Notes under the pieces: model-generated
Database searches by the model: none
What the model was told of the DNA's origin: nothing
What the model saw: the letters and a program-made list of their open reading frames with translations, nothing else
In this document: positions 47,142-56,500 of the stretch, one piece after another
How the letters are laid out: every line of letters begins with the position of its first letter
How positions within the stretch are numbered: position 1 is the first letter of the stretch
Made by a program: the position numbers and the translations under genes
Assembly: GCF_029952525.1 (NCBI RefSeq)
Contig: NZ_JASAOF010000001.1
Coordinates: forward strand, 434,001-498,000
Source of the DNA: Saccharopolyspora ipomoeae
GTDB taxonomy: Bacteria; Actinomycetota; Actinomycetes; Mycobacteriales; Pseudonocardiaceae
DNA length: 64,000 bases
Reading direction: 5' to 3'

Positions 47142-48069
47142 GCGGCGAGCTCCTCTCCCGCGAGCAGGTGGTAGAGCACCGCCATCCGCACGTGCACGCC
47201 GTTGCCGACCTGCTGGGTGATGGCGGCGCGCGGCGAGTCGGCGACCGACGGCGCGATCTCCATGCCGCGCAGCATCGGGCCCGGGTGCAGCACGACCGCG
47301 TGCTCGGGCAGCTTCGCCAGCCGCTTCTCGTTGAGGCCGTAGGCGATCGAGTACTCGCGGGCCGACGGGAAGAACCCGCCGTGCATCCGCTCGGCCTGCA
47401 CCCGCAGCAGCATGACCGCGTCCAGGCCGGGCAGCTCCGGGTCGAGGTCGTGGCGCACCTCGGCGCCCCAGTGCTCGATGCCGGTGGGCACCAGCGTGGG
47501 CGGCGCGATGAGCGTCACCTCGGCGCCCAGCGTCCGCAGCAGGTGCACGTTGGACCGCGCGACGCGGCTGTGCAGCAGGTCGCCCACGATGCCGATGCGG
47601 CGCCCTGAGACGTCCCCCAGGCGCTCCCGCAGGGTCGCCGCGTCCAACAGGGCCTGGGTGGGGTGCTCGTGCATCCCGTCGCCCGCGTTGACGACCTGGG
47701 TGCCGTCGGCCTCCAGCCACTCCGCGAGCCGGTGCGCGGCCCCCGAGGCCGGGTGCCGGATGATCACGCAGTCGGCGCCCGCGGCCGACAGGGTCAGCGC
47801 GGTGTCCCGGAGGGACTCGCCCTTGCCGACCGAGGAGCTCGACGCGGAGACGTTGATCACGTCGGCGCTCATCCACTTCCCGGCGACCTCGAAGGAAACC
47901 CTGGTCCGGGTGGAGTTCTCGTAGAACAGCGTCACCACGGTGCGCCCGCGCAACGTCGGAAGCTTCTTCACCTCGCGCCCCAGCAGCGTCTGCTTGAGCG
48001 TGTCGGCGGTGTCGAGCACGGCGGTCGCGTCGGCGGCGGGAAGGCCCTCGGTGGACAGCAGGTGGCGCA

Positions 48070-48070
<1 letters not shown>
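47138..48070 (-). CDS. pyrB: Aspartate carbamoyltransferase catalytic subunit
   Basis: A 310-residue ATCase. The carbamoyl-phosphate site is [16 protein letters not shown], and [17 protein letters not shown] and [12 protein letters not shown] are also conserved. ATG at 48070 is chosen because AGGAGG is five bases upstream; it shares one base with the pyrR stop. No pyrI gene is present, as usual in actinobacteria. Confidence 0.97.
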
Positions 48071-48692
<622 letters not shown>

Positions 48693-48763
48693 GTCCTTAA
48701 AGGATGGTGTGTGAGCTGCCCCGCAATCCGGGTTCGGGATGAACCTGCGCATCACCGGGCTGA

Positions 48764-48792
48764 CCCGTACGCTATCAGCGACAACGGGTCAA
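48764..48792 (-). promoter_or_regulatory. Possible pyr operon promoter
   Basis: TTGACC (48787-48792 on the minus strand) and TACGGG (48764-48769) are separated by 17 bp. This would start the transcript near 48757 and give a leader of about 97 nt containing the PyrR hairpin. The -10 is poor. Confidence 0.4.
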
Positions 48793-48853
48793 TCGACCGG
48801 GTGGTGTGTTGGTCCTCGCCACATCGGCACCGAAGACCAACTTGACCTGGTGA

Positions 48854-48865
48854 CGCTCGCGAGCG
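48854..48865. promoter_or_regulatory. Palindrome upstream of bldD, possible autoregulatory site
   Basis: CGCTCGCGAGCG is a perfect 12-bp palindrome within GTGACGCTCGCGAGCGAAC, just downstream of a TTGACC -35-like sequence. It has part of the BldD half-site (TNACNC) but not the full consensus. Confidence 0.35.
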
Positions 48866-48948
48866 AACATTACTCTCCGTATCGATCTGAGCTTTGCTCC
48901 CCGGCCGCCGTTATCGGCTGACGGGGCGAACGAACGGAGAAACGCCAC

Positions 48949-49437
48949 ATGGGCGACTACGCCAAGGCGCTGGGCAGCAAACTCCGCGCTATCCGCCAGC
49001 AGCAGGGTCTGTCGCTGCACGGCGTCGAGCAGAAGTCTGGCGGACGGTGGAAGGCCGTGGTCGTCGGGTCCTACGAGCGAGGCGACCGCGCGGTGACCGT
49101 GCAGAAGCTGGCCGAGCTCGCCGATTTCTACGGCGTGCCGGTCGCGGAGCTGCTTCCCGAGGGCCGCGTGCCGTCGGGGGCCGAACCGGCCACCAAGGTC
49201 GTGATCAACCTCGAGCGCCTGCAACAACTGCCTGCGGAGAAGGTGGGTCCGCTGGCCCGCTACGCGGCCACGATCCAGAGCCAGCGCGGTGACTACAACG
49301 GCAAGGTGCTGTCCATCCGCACCGAAGACCTGCGTTCCCTGGCGATCATCTACGACATGACGCCGGGCGAGCTCACCGAGCAGCTCATCGACTGGGGTGT
49401 GCTTCCCCCTGAGGCGCGCCCTGCCCGCGAGGAGTGA
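48949..49437 (+). CDS. bldD: Developmental regulator BldD
   Basis: A 162-residue BldD. The N-terminal helix-turn-helix is LGSKLRAIRQQQGLSLHGVE with VGSYERGDRAVTVQKLAELA. The C-terminal domain has the c-di-GMP-binding signature RGD (113-115), eight residues, RTED (124-127), fitting RxD-X8-RxxD. BldD bound to tetrameric c-di-GMP represses sporulation genes. ATG has GAACGGAG upstream. It is divergent from the pyr operon and convergent with nusB, its usual neighbours. Confidence 0.97.
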   Translation: MGDYAKALGSKLRAIRQQQGLSLHGVEQKSGGRWKAVVVGSYERGDRAVTVQKLAELADFYGVPVAELLPEGRVPSGAEPATKVVINLERLQQLPAEKVGPLARYAATIQSQRGDYNGKVLSIRTEDLRSLAIIYDMTPGELTEQLIDWGVLPPEARPAREE

Positions 49438-49461
49438 CATCACACCGATAAGAAGCGGACC

Positions 49462-49496
49462 GGGGCACCCAGCGGCGACGCCGCGACGGGTGCCCC
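49462..49496 (+). terminator. bldD terminator
   Basis: GGGGCACCC and GGGTGCCCC pair around a 17-base GC-rich loop, 25 bp after the bldD stop. The following region (49513-49585) adds a long-range inverted repeat. Confidence 0.75.
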
Positions 49497-49592
49497 TGGG
49501 CTTTTCAGCCCATCACCCGATCGGCCGCAGACGCGATCGACCGGTGCTCGCTCTGGGCAACGGCGGCCTACCGCCGATCGGGTGAGCGCGTG

Positions 49593-49627
49593 AAGAGGGG
49601 CACCCGCCATCGGCAGGTGCCCCTCTT
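49593..49627 (-). terminator. nusB terminator
   Basis: AAGAGGGGCACC and GGTGCCCCTCTT pair perfectly around an 11-base loop, 13 bp past the nusB stop. Confidence 0.85.
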
Positions 49628-49639
49628 CGCGGCTCGTGG

Positions 49640-50095
49640 TCAGTCGACCGGAGTCTCCTCCTGCTTCGGGAGGGTCTTGCGCAAGCGGTCCCGGATGCCG
49701 GCGAGGCGACCGAGGACGCCGTTGACGAAGCGCGGCGAGTCGTCGGTGGACAGGGCCCTGGCCAGCTCCACCGCCTCGTCGACGGCCACCACCGGCGGCA
49801 CGTCGCCCTTCGGGCACCACAGCAGCTCGTAGAGGCCCAGCCGCAGCACCGCGCGGTCCACGACCGGCATCCGCGAGAGCGTCCAGCCCTCGATGTGCTG
49901 GGTGAGCAGCTCGTCGATCCGCTCCCGGTTCTCGGTCACGCCCTCGACCAGGATGATCGTGTAGTCCGGCACCGGCGGGGTCTCGGGCCCGCCGATCCGG
50001 TCGGACATGAGCGTGACGGCGTCGGTCTCGCGCAGGTCGGCCTCGTAGAGGAAGTCGACCGCGCGCTTACGAGCCTTGCTGCGCGAGCCGCTCAT
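49640..50095 (-). CDS. nusB: Transcription antitermination protein NusB
   Basis: A 151-residue Nus[17 protein letters not shown] at the start, [15 protein letters not shown] and [20 protein letters not shown] as in the family. It acts with NusE and other Nus factors in rRNA antitermination. The ATG overlaps the efp stop by 4 bp (ATGA). Confidence 0.96.
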   Translation of the reverse strand: MSGSRSKARKRAVDFLYEADLRETDAVTLMSDRIGGPETPPVPDYTIILVEGVTENRERIDELLTQHIEGWTLSRMPVVDRAVLRLGLYELLWCPKGDVPPVVAVDEAVELARALSTDDSPRFVNGVLGRLAGIRDRLRKTLPKQEETPVD

Positions 50096-50658
50096 TTGGA
50101 GTTGACGCGGCTGAGGTACCGGCCGTCGCGCGGGTCGACCTTGACCTTGTCACCGGTGTTGAGGAACAGCGGCACCTGGATCTCGGCACCGGTCTCCAGC
50201 TTGGCCGGCTTGGTGCCGCCGGTGGAGCGGTCGCCCTGCAGGCCCGGGTCGGTGTGCTCGACGACGAGCTCCACCGAGGCGGGCAGCTCGACGTACAGCG
50301 GCGCGTCCTCGTGCCGGGCGACGACGACCTGGCTGTTCTCCAGCATGTAGTTCGCGGCGTCACCGACGACGTCGGCGGACACGCTGACCTGCTCGTAGGT
50401 GTCCGGCTCCATGAAGACGTAGTCGTTGCCGTCGTAGTACAGGTAGGTCATCTCGCGGCGGTCGACGTTGGCGGTGTCCACCTTCACCCCGGCGTTGAAG
50501 GTCTTGTCGACGACCTTGCCGGAGAGCACGTTCTTGAGGGTGGTGCGGACGAAGGCGCCGCCCTTGCCGGGCTTGACGTGCTGGAAGTTGACGACGGACC
50601 ACAGCTGGCCGTCGAGGTTGAGCACCAGTCCGTTCTTCAGGTCGTTCGTGGAAGCCAC
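50092..50658 (-). CDS. efp: Elongation factor P
   Basis: A 188-residue EF-P with three beta-barrel domains, ending [22 protein letters not shown] relieves ribosome stalling at polyproline. The functional loop is KPGKGGA (29-35), with Lys32 at the tip. The GTG start has AGGAGAACCCC upstream. It lies between pepQ and nusB, as in most actinobacteria. Confidence 0.97.
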   Translation of the reverse strand: MASTNDLKNGLVLNLDGQLWSVVNFQHVKPGKGGAFVRTTLKNVLSGKVVDKTFNAGVKVDTANVDRREMTYLYYDGNDYVFMEPDTYEQVSVSADVVGDAANYMLENSQVVVARHEDAPLYVELPASVELVVEHTDPGLQGDRSTGGTKPAKLETGAEIQVPLFLNTGDKVKVDPRDGRYLSRVNSK

Positions 50659-50741
50659 GTGGGGGTTCTCCTGTGGTGATGGCTTGGTGTTGCGCCGGGC
50701 CGCAGCGGGGCTCCGGCGAAGTTCCGCGCACCCGTCGTGCG

Positions 50742-51839
50742 TCAGACTTCGACGAGCTCTTTGGTCGTCAGGGTGAGGAGCTCCGGCGTGCCTGGACGCA
50801 CGACCAGTGTGTCCTCGATACGGACCCCGCCCCGCCCGGCCAGGTAGACGCCAGGCTCGACGGTGACCGCCATCCTCCCGGCGATTCTACCGTCCCCGCG
50901 CTGCGACAACGTGGGCGCCTCGTGGATCTCCAGGCCCACGCCGTGTCCCAAGCCGTGCAGGAACCGCTCCCCGTACCCCGCATCGGTGATCACCTGACGG
51001 GCCGCGGAGTCGACGTCGCGGACCTCGGCGTCGACCTTCACGGCCGCCCGCCCGGCGGCCTGCGAGGCGCGGACGAGCTCGTAGATCTCCCGCTGCCAGT
51101 CGGCCGGCTTGCCCAGCACGACCGTGCGGGTCATGTCCGAGTGGTAGCCGTCGACCAGCGCGCCGAAGTCCATCTTGACGAAGTCCCCCGAGGTCAGGAC
51201 CGCGTCGGTGGGCCGGTGGTGCGGGACGGCGGAGTTGGCGCCGGTGGCGACGATCGTCTCGAAGGACGGCCCGGCCGCGCCGTTGTCCAGCATCCGGGCC
51301 TCCAGCTCGCGGGCGACCTCCAGCTCGGTGCGCCCGGGGCGCAGCCCGCCGTGCTCGATGAGGTCGGCCAGCGCGCGGTCGGCGGCGGCGCAGGCCATCC
51401 GCAGCGCGTCGATCTCGGACTCGTCCTTGATCAGCCGCAGGTCCTCGACCACGCCCGGCGCGCGGACCAGCTCGGACTTGCCCGCGGCGTCGTCGAGCAC
51501 GTCGCAGTTGTCGACGGTGACGTGCTGGGACTCGAAGCCGACCCGCCGGTAGACGGTCGCCTCCTCCCCGAGGCGCTGCGCCAGCGTCACGTCGCTCGCC
51601 CGGTCGATCACGCGCTCCAGGTCCGGGACCTGCTCCTCGGCCTGGGTGAGGTAGCGGCCGTCGGTGCAGAACACCGTGCGGTTCTCGTCGGCGGCGTGCA
51701 CCACCAGCGCGGCGTTGGACCCGGTGAACCCCGTCAGGTAGCGGATGTTGAGCAGGTCGGTCACCAGCAGGGCGTCCAGATCCCGCTCCCGCAGTCGGCT
51801 GCGGAGCGCGTCTCGTCGATGGGCGTGCGTTTCGGACAT
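50742..51839 (-). CDS. pepQ: Xaa-Pro aminopeptidase/creatinase-like peptidase
   Basis: A 365-residue M24 peptidase. Metal ligands fall in [20 protein letters not shown] (two Asp), [13 protein letters not shown] (His) and [11 protein letters not shown] (Glu), with a final Glu in GGVRIEDT. It cleaves N-terminal Xaa-Pro bonds in the cytoplasm. ATG at 51839. An 83-bp gap separates it from efp. Confidence 0.94.
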   Translation of the reverse strand: MSETHAHRRDALRSRLRERDLDALLVTDLLNIRYLTGFTGSNAALVVHAADENRTVFCTDGRYLTQAEEQVPDLERVIDRASDVTLAQRLGEEATVYRRVGFESQHVTVDNCDVLDDAAGKSELVRAPGVVEDLRLIKDESEIDALRMACAAADRALADLIEHGGLRPGRTELEVARELEARMLDNGAAGPSFETIVATGANSAVPHHRPTDAVLTSGDFVKMDFGALVDGYHSDMTRTVVLGKPADWQREIYELVRASQAAGRAAVKVDAEVRDVDSAARQVITDAGYGERFLHGLGHGVGLEIHEAPTLSQRGDGRIAGRMAVTVEPGVYLAGRGGVRIEDTLVVRPGTPELLTLTTKELVEV

Positions 51840-52018
51840 GTTCGGAGCCTAACCCCCAGGGCAGCGGTGCGACCCGCGTCGAGCGGCCGTTTGCTGAAAG
51901 CCGCCAGGACCTTGCGCCCCGAACCCGGCCCGTGCAACTCGGGTGCGCGGAAATTCGCAGGTGAGCGGATCTTTGCGCGTTCGCCGGAGGTGTCGGTGGC
52001 GGCCGCTATGGTGGGGTC

Positions 52019-52537
52019 GTGGAGCTGACGTGGAGCACCGTGTCGGGGCCGGTCGGGGAGATCACCGCCGTGGCCTCCGGCACCGGCGTGCGTCACGTGG
52101 CCTTCGCCGGTCCCGACGTCGCGCTGGCCGAGTTCCCGGGGGCCGAGCCCGGCGGGCTCGCTGCCGAGGCGGCCGGGCAGCTCGGCGAGTACTTCACCGG
52201 GCGGCGCAAGGAGTTCCGGATCCCGATCGACTGGACCGGCCTGGACGGACTGCGCGCGCACGTGCTCCGCACGCTCCTGGAGCTGGTCCCCTTCGGCGAG
52301 ACCGTCAGCTACAAGGGCCTCGCGGAGCTGTCCGGCAGGCCCGAGGCCTCGCGAGCCGTCGGCACGATCATGGGTTCCAACCCCGTGCCGCTGATCGTGC
52401 CGTGCCACCGGGTGCTGGCCTCCGGAGGCGGGCTCGGCGGGTTCGGCCCCGGGCTGGAGGCCAAGCGGAAGCTGCTGGTGCTAGAGGGAATCCTGGAACC
52501 CAGCCTGCTGGAGCTGGACCTGGTGCGCGACGAATAG
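52019..52537 (+). CDS. ogt: Methylated-DNA-protein-cysteine methyltransferase
   Basis: A 172-residue O6-alkylguanine-DNA alkyltransferase. The active site is VPCHRVLASGGGLGGFGPG, with VPFGETVSYKGLAELSG and RAVGTIMGSNP before it. It repairs O6-methylguanine by a suicide transfer. The GTG start has no strong ribosome-binding site. Its last 57 bp overlap the convergent spermidine-synthase-like gene. Confidence 0.95.
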   Translation: MELTWSTVSGPVGEITAVASGTGVRHVAFAGPDVALAEFPGAEPGGLAAEAAGQLGEYFTGRRKEFRIPIDWTGLDGLRAHVLRTLLELVPFGETVSYKGLAELSGRPEASRAVGTIMGSNPVPLIVPCHRVLASGGGLGGFGPGLEAKRKLLVLEGILEPSLLELDLVRDE

Positions 52538-53176
52538 GTGGTAGGTCGTCTCGCGCTGCCCCAGGGTCACCGGGATCGCCCGCTCCTCGGCCTCGCCGAA
52601 GACCTCGCGCATCGCGGCGAGCAGGTCCGGCGAGGTGTCGGCCGACCACACCGCCAGCGTCCCGCCCGCGGCGAGCTTGTCCCGGCATCGGCGCAGGAAC
52701 GGCGAGTCGTAGAGGGCCGAGTTCTCCTGGTAGACGAGGAAGTCCGGGCCGTTGTCGACGTCGAGCAGCAGCACGTCGCAGCAGCCGTCGGGTTCGGCGT
52801 CGAGGACCTCGGCGACGTCGCCGACGGTGACCCGCACCCGCTCGTCGGCCAGCGCCGCCGCGGTGTCGGGGACCAGTCCGGCGCGGTGCCAGTCGAGCAG
52901 GTCGGGTTCGATCTCGACCACGTGCGCCTCGGTGACCCGCGCGTCGATCAGCACCTCGCGGAGGGTGAAGCCGAGCCCGAGGCCCCCGATGAGCACCCGC
53001 AGGCCGTCACCGCGGTCGAGGCGCCCCAGGGTGGTGGCGGCCAGCAGGCGTTCGGTCTCGGTGTGCGCGGTGTCCATCACGAAGACGCCGTTGACCCGCA
53101 GCTCCAGCGCGTCGTCGCGGCGCATCAGCACGAGCTCACCGCGCTCGCCGACGGCACGGGCGAGAAGCTCAGACAT
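52481..53176 (-). CDS. Spermidine synthase-like methyltransferase-fold protein
   Basis: A 231-residue Rossmann protein: VLIGGLGLGFTLREVLIDA is the SAM-binding loop, VEIEPDLLDWHR the acidic motif, and VGDVAEVLDAEPDGCCDVLL the next strand. Related proteins are called spermidine synthase-like but lack full polyamine-synthase features. ATG at 53176. The 3' end overlaps ogt by 57 bp, tail to tail. Confidence 0.82.
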   Translation of the reverse strand: MSELLARAVGERGELVLMRRDDALELRVNGVFVMDTAHTETERLLAATTLGRLDRGDGLRVLIGGLGLGFTLREVLIDARVTEAHVVEIEPDLLDWHRAGLVPDTAAALADERVRVTVGDVAEVLDAEPDGCCDVLLLDVDNGPDFLVYQENSALYDSPFLRRCRDKLAAGGTLAVWSADTSPDLLAAMREVFGEAEERAIPVTLGQRETTYHLFVAHQVQLQQAGFQDSL

Positions 53177-53223
53177 GGTTGTCGAGACTACCGGGGCCGT
53201 TCCCCCGCACGCTGGTGCGTGCC

Positions 53224-54546
53224 TCAGGAACCCGCCCGAGCCGGAGTCACGTCCCGGCCTGGGTCGGGCCTCCCGCGGGCGTTTCTCCGGATCGAGACGG
53301 AGAAGGCCGTCGCCAGCAGGCAGAGCGCACCCGACCCGTACCAGGCGAGCGCGTAATCGCCGAACAGGTCCCGGATCAGCCCGGCCCCGCCGGCGACGAC
53401 CGCCGCCCCCACCTGGTGCGAGGCGAACACCCAGCCGAACACCACCGAGGCCCGCTCCCCGAAGTGCTCGCGGCACAGCGCCATCGTCGGCGGCACCGTC
53501 GCGACCCAGTCCAGGCCGTAGAAGACGACGAACAGCACCATCTCCACGCCCGGTTCCGGCGCGAACAGCTGCGGCAGCACGAACAGCGACGCCCCGCGCA
53601 GCGTGTAGTAGACGGCGAGCAGGACGCGCGGGTTGATCTTGTCGGTGAGATGGCCCGACGCCACCGTTCCCAGCACGTCGAAGACCCCGATGACCGCGAG
53701 CAGTCCGGCGGCCGTGGTGGTGGGCATCCCGTGGTCGTGCGCAGCGGGCACGAAGTGCGTGTTGACCAGTCCGTTGGTGCTGGCCCCGCAGATCGCGAAA
53801 CCGCCCGCCAACAACCAGAAGACAGGGTTGCGCGCGGCCGCGAGCAGGGTCCTGATGGCCACCATCGCGGGATTTCCCCGCTCCCGCGCGGGTTCCGGCT
53901 CGTCACCGGTGGCGCCGTAGGCGGCCACGCCCGCGTCGCGCGGGCGTTCGCGCATGACGAGCCGCACGAGGAGCGCGACCAGCAGCGCGGCGGCGGTGAT
54001 GGTCAGCGAGGCCGCGCGCCAGCCCCAGTCGGCCACCAGCATCGCCTCCACCGGGAGGAACACCAGCTGCCCGGTCGCACTGGCCGCGGTGAGCACCCCG
54101 CTGACCAGCCCTCGCCGAGCCACGAACCAGCGGTCGACCACGGTGGACACGAACGCCAGCGCCATCGACCCGGTGCCGAGCCCGACGAGCAGACCCCAGC
54201 ACAGGATCAGCTGCCACGGCTCGGTCATGAACACCGTCAGCCCGCTGCCGACTCCCACCAGCAGCAGCGCGGAGACCGCCACCCGGCGGATCCCGAAGCG
54301 CGCCATCAGCGCGGCCGCGAACGGGGCGGTCAAGCCGAACAGCAGCAGGTTCAGCGACACCGCCACCGAGATCAGCCCGTGCGACCACCCGAACTCCCGG
54401 TGCAGCGGATCCATCAGGACGCCGGGTGCGGACCGGAACGCGGCGGCCCCCATCAGCGCGACGAACGCGACAGCGGCGATCGACCAGGCGGGGTGCACCC
54501 CCAGCACTCGACTCCACAGCACTCGACTCCACAGCACTCGAACCAT
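53224..54546 (-). CDS. MFS transporter, monocarboxylate/OFA-like
   Basis: A 440-residue, 12-helix transporter. It has REFGWSHGLISVAVSLNLLL, AALMARFGIRRVAV after helix 2, and GHLTDKINPR between helices 8 and 9. The N-terminus contains a 15-bp tandem repeat giving VLWSRVLWSR, so the true start could be a later GTG near the VHPAWS segment. It is divergent from a GlxA-type regulator, which probably controls it. Confidence 0.87.
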   Translation of the reverse strand: MVRVLWSRVLWSRVLGVHPAWSIAAVAFVALMGAAAFRSAPGVLMDPLHREFGWSHGLISVAVSLNLLLFGLTAPFAAALMARFGIRRVAVSALLLVGVGSGLTVFMTEPWQLILCWGLLVGLGTGSMALAFVSTVVDRWFVARRGLVSGVLTAASATGQLVFLPVEAMLVADWGWRAASLTITAAALLVALLVRLVMRERPRDAGVAAYGATGDEPEPARERGNPAMVAIRTLLAAARNPVFWLLAGGFAICGASTNGLVNTHFVPAAHDHGMPTTTAAGLLAVIGVFDVLGTVASGHLTDKINPRVLLAVYYTLRGASLFVLPQLFAPEPGVEMVLFVVFYGLDWVATVPPTMALCREHFGERASVVFGWVFASHQVGAAVVAGGAGLIRDLFGDYALAWYGSGALCLLATAFSVSIRRNARGRPDPGRDVTPARAGS

Positions 54547-54617
54547 GCCGTTCAGCCTGATCGCGCCGTGATCCGCGAACCAGTGGCCGGAGAGACAACA
54601 TGTGGGAAGATTCGGCC

Positions 54618-55559
54618 ATGCATCGGATCGCAGTGCTGGGCGTGGAGACCGTCGTCGGGTTCGACCTGGCCATCCCCCCGCAGATCTTCGCGGGCACCAC
54701 CGGACCGGAGGGCGAGCTCTACGACGTGCGGGTGTGCAGCATCGACGGCGGCCCGCTGCCCACCACCAGGGGTTTCTCCGTGCTGCCCGAGTGCGGGACG
54801 GACGCGCTGCGCGAGCCCGACACGGTGATCGTGCCCGGCGTCGACACCGACGACTTCACCGAGGACCCCAAGATCACCGACTACCTGCGCGGGTTGCCCC
54901 GGGGCACGCGGATCATGTCGATCTGCACCGGAGCCTTCGTGCTCGCCGCCGCGGGCCTGCTCGACAGGCGACCGGCCACCACGCACTGGGCGCACGCCGA
55001 GCGGTTCGCCGAGATGTTCCCGCAGGTCGAACTGCGTCCGGACGTGCTGTTCGTGGACGACGGCGACGTGCTGACCTCCGCGGGCGTCGCCGCCGGGATC
55101 GACCTGTGCCTGCACGTGATCCGCTCCGACCACGGCAGCGAGATCGCCAACCGCGCGGCGCGGCGCAACGTCGTCCCGCCCTGGCGCGACGGCGGGCAGT
55201 CGCAGTTCATCGAACGACCGCTGCCCTCCCCCGGCGTCCACGGCACCGCCCCGACCCGGGAGTGGATGCTGCACCGGCTCGCCGAGCCGCTGACGCTGGA
55301 GGACATCGCGGCGCACGCGGGAATGAGCGTGCGGACCTTCACCCGGCGGTTCCGGGATGAAGCCGGGACCTCACCGCTGGACTGGCTGCTCGGGCAGCGC
55401 ATCGAGCACGCACGGCACCTGCTGGAGCGCACCGACCTGCCGATCGAGGAGGTCGCGATGCGGTCCGGGCTGAGCACGGCGACGTCGCTGCGCAAGCACC
55501 TGCGGGCCAAGCTGGGCATCGGACCGGCCGCCTACCGGCGGACCTTCCACCAGGACTAG
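54618..55559 (+). CDS. GlxA-family AraC-type regulator
   Basis: A 313-residue regulator. The N-terminal DJ-1/PfpI-like domain starts HRIAVLGVETVVGFDLAIPP and has the nucleophile-elbow Cys in IMSICTGAFVLAAAG. The C-terminal AraC domain is LEDIAAHAGMSVRTFTRRFR and IEEVAMRSGLSTATSLRKHL. An ATG at 54600 has a better ribosome-binding site (GGAGAG) but the family usually starts at MHRIAVL. It probably senses a small molecule and regulates the divergent MFS gene. Confidence 0.9.
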   Translation: MHRIAVLGVETVVGFDLAIPPQIFAGTTGPEGELYDVRVCSIDGGPLPTTRGFSVLPECGTDALREPDTVIVPGVDTDDFTEDPKITDYLRGLPRGTRIMSICTGAFVLAAAGLLDRRPATTHWAHAERFAEMFPQVELRPDVLFVDDGDVLTSAGVAAGIDLCLHVIRSDHGSEIANRAARRNVVPPWRDGGQSQFIERPLPSPGVHGTAPTREWMLHRLAEPLTLEDIAAHAGMSVRTFTRRFRDEAGTSPLDWLLGQRIEHARHLLERTDLPIEEVAMRSGLSTATSLRKHLRAKLGIGPAAYRRTFHQD

Positions 55560-55658
55560 TTACCGCCGCTCACGAGCGGGGCAACCTCGGGAGTGGATGT
55601 GCGTCTTCTCAGTTGAGAGATCGACCCGCTGGGGGTTCGACTGAGAGGGGCGAGAGCC

Positions 55659-56360
55659 ATGACTCGGACGAGGATCATCGTGGCGGCGACCGCGGCGCTG
55701 CTGATCGCAGGCCTGAGCGCCTGCGACGAGGACGGGTCCGCGGGGGCGTCCGGCACCGTGATCAACGACGCCGCGCCGGAGACGACGCAGGCGCGGACCG
55801 AACCGGCGCCGACGGAGGAGACCGGGCCGGACCAGGCGGAGTCCGGCGGGACCGGGTCCGGCGAGCAGGGGTCGGGCGAGGCGACCACCTCCCCGGACGG
55901 GAGCGCGCCGGACGAGGAGCCATCGTCGCAGGTGTGCAAGGTCGCGGACCTGGCCGTGACGGTGCAGTACGTCGACTCGGCCGCCGGGACCGTGCACCAG
56001 GCGCTGCGGTTCACCAACACGGGCAACCGCACCTGCGAGATCCAGGGCTTCCCGGGCGTTTCCTACGTCGGCGGCGATGACGGCCACCAGATCGGCAAGC
56101 CCGCGGGCCGCTCCGGCGACAAGGGCCCGGCGATCACCCTCGACCCCGGTTCCCAGGCCTGGGCCCCGCTGGCGGCCCCGCGTCCGGAGAACTACGACGA
56201 GGCCACCTGCCGACCTCAGGAGGCCCGGGGCTTCCGCGTCTACCCGCCCCAGGAGTACGACTCGGTCTTCGTCCCCCTCCCCCTCACCGCGTGCTCCAAC
56301 ACCGAGGCCGTCGGCAACTTCCTCACGGTCCGAACCCTCCAAGAGGGCTCCCCCTCCTGA
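55659..56360 (+). CDS. DUF4232 lipoprotein
   Basis: A 233-residue predicted lipoprotein: signal TRTRIIVAATAALLIAGLSAC, then about 75 residues of Glu/Thr/Ser/Gly-rich linker, then a DUF4232 domain with VQYVDSAAGTVHQALRFTNT and CEIQGFPGVSYVGG. The domain has an immunoglobulin-like beta pattern and paired cysteines. Surface-exposed; function unknown. An RF1 copy lies 48 bp after its stop. Confidence 0.87.
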   Translation: MTRTRIIVAATAALLIAGLSACDEDGSAGASGTVINDAAPETTQARTEPAPTEETGPDQAESGGTGSGEQGSGEATTSPDGSAPDEEPSSQVCKVADLAVTVQYVDSAAGTVHQALRFTNTGNRTCEIQGFPGVSYVGGDDGHQIGKPAGRSGDKGPAITLDPGSQAWAPLAAPRPENYDEATCRPQEARGFRVYPPQEYDSVFVPLPLTACSNTEAVGNFLTVRTLQEGSPS

Positions 56361-56408
56361 AGTTCCTCGCCTCCCGAAGTTCCTCGCCTCGCGTGCGGCC
56401 GTGCGCCA

Positions 56409-56488
56409 CCAGGGGACAGTTTTAGTGAGAACTGTCCGGGCAAAACGGACATTGATCATGGGTGATTCGAGGAAAAACCGTCCCCTGG
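56409..56488. repeat. RF1 80-bp palindromic repeat, copy F
   Basis: CCAGGGGACAGTTTTAGTGA at the left and GAGGAAAAACCGTCCCCTGG at the right; the outer 9 bp pair perfectly. It lies between the convergent DUF4232 and beta-propeller lipoprotein genes. Confidence 0.94.
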
Positions 56489-56500
56489 TGACGAACGTCG

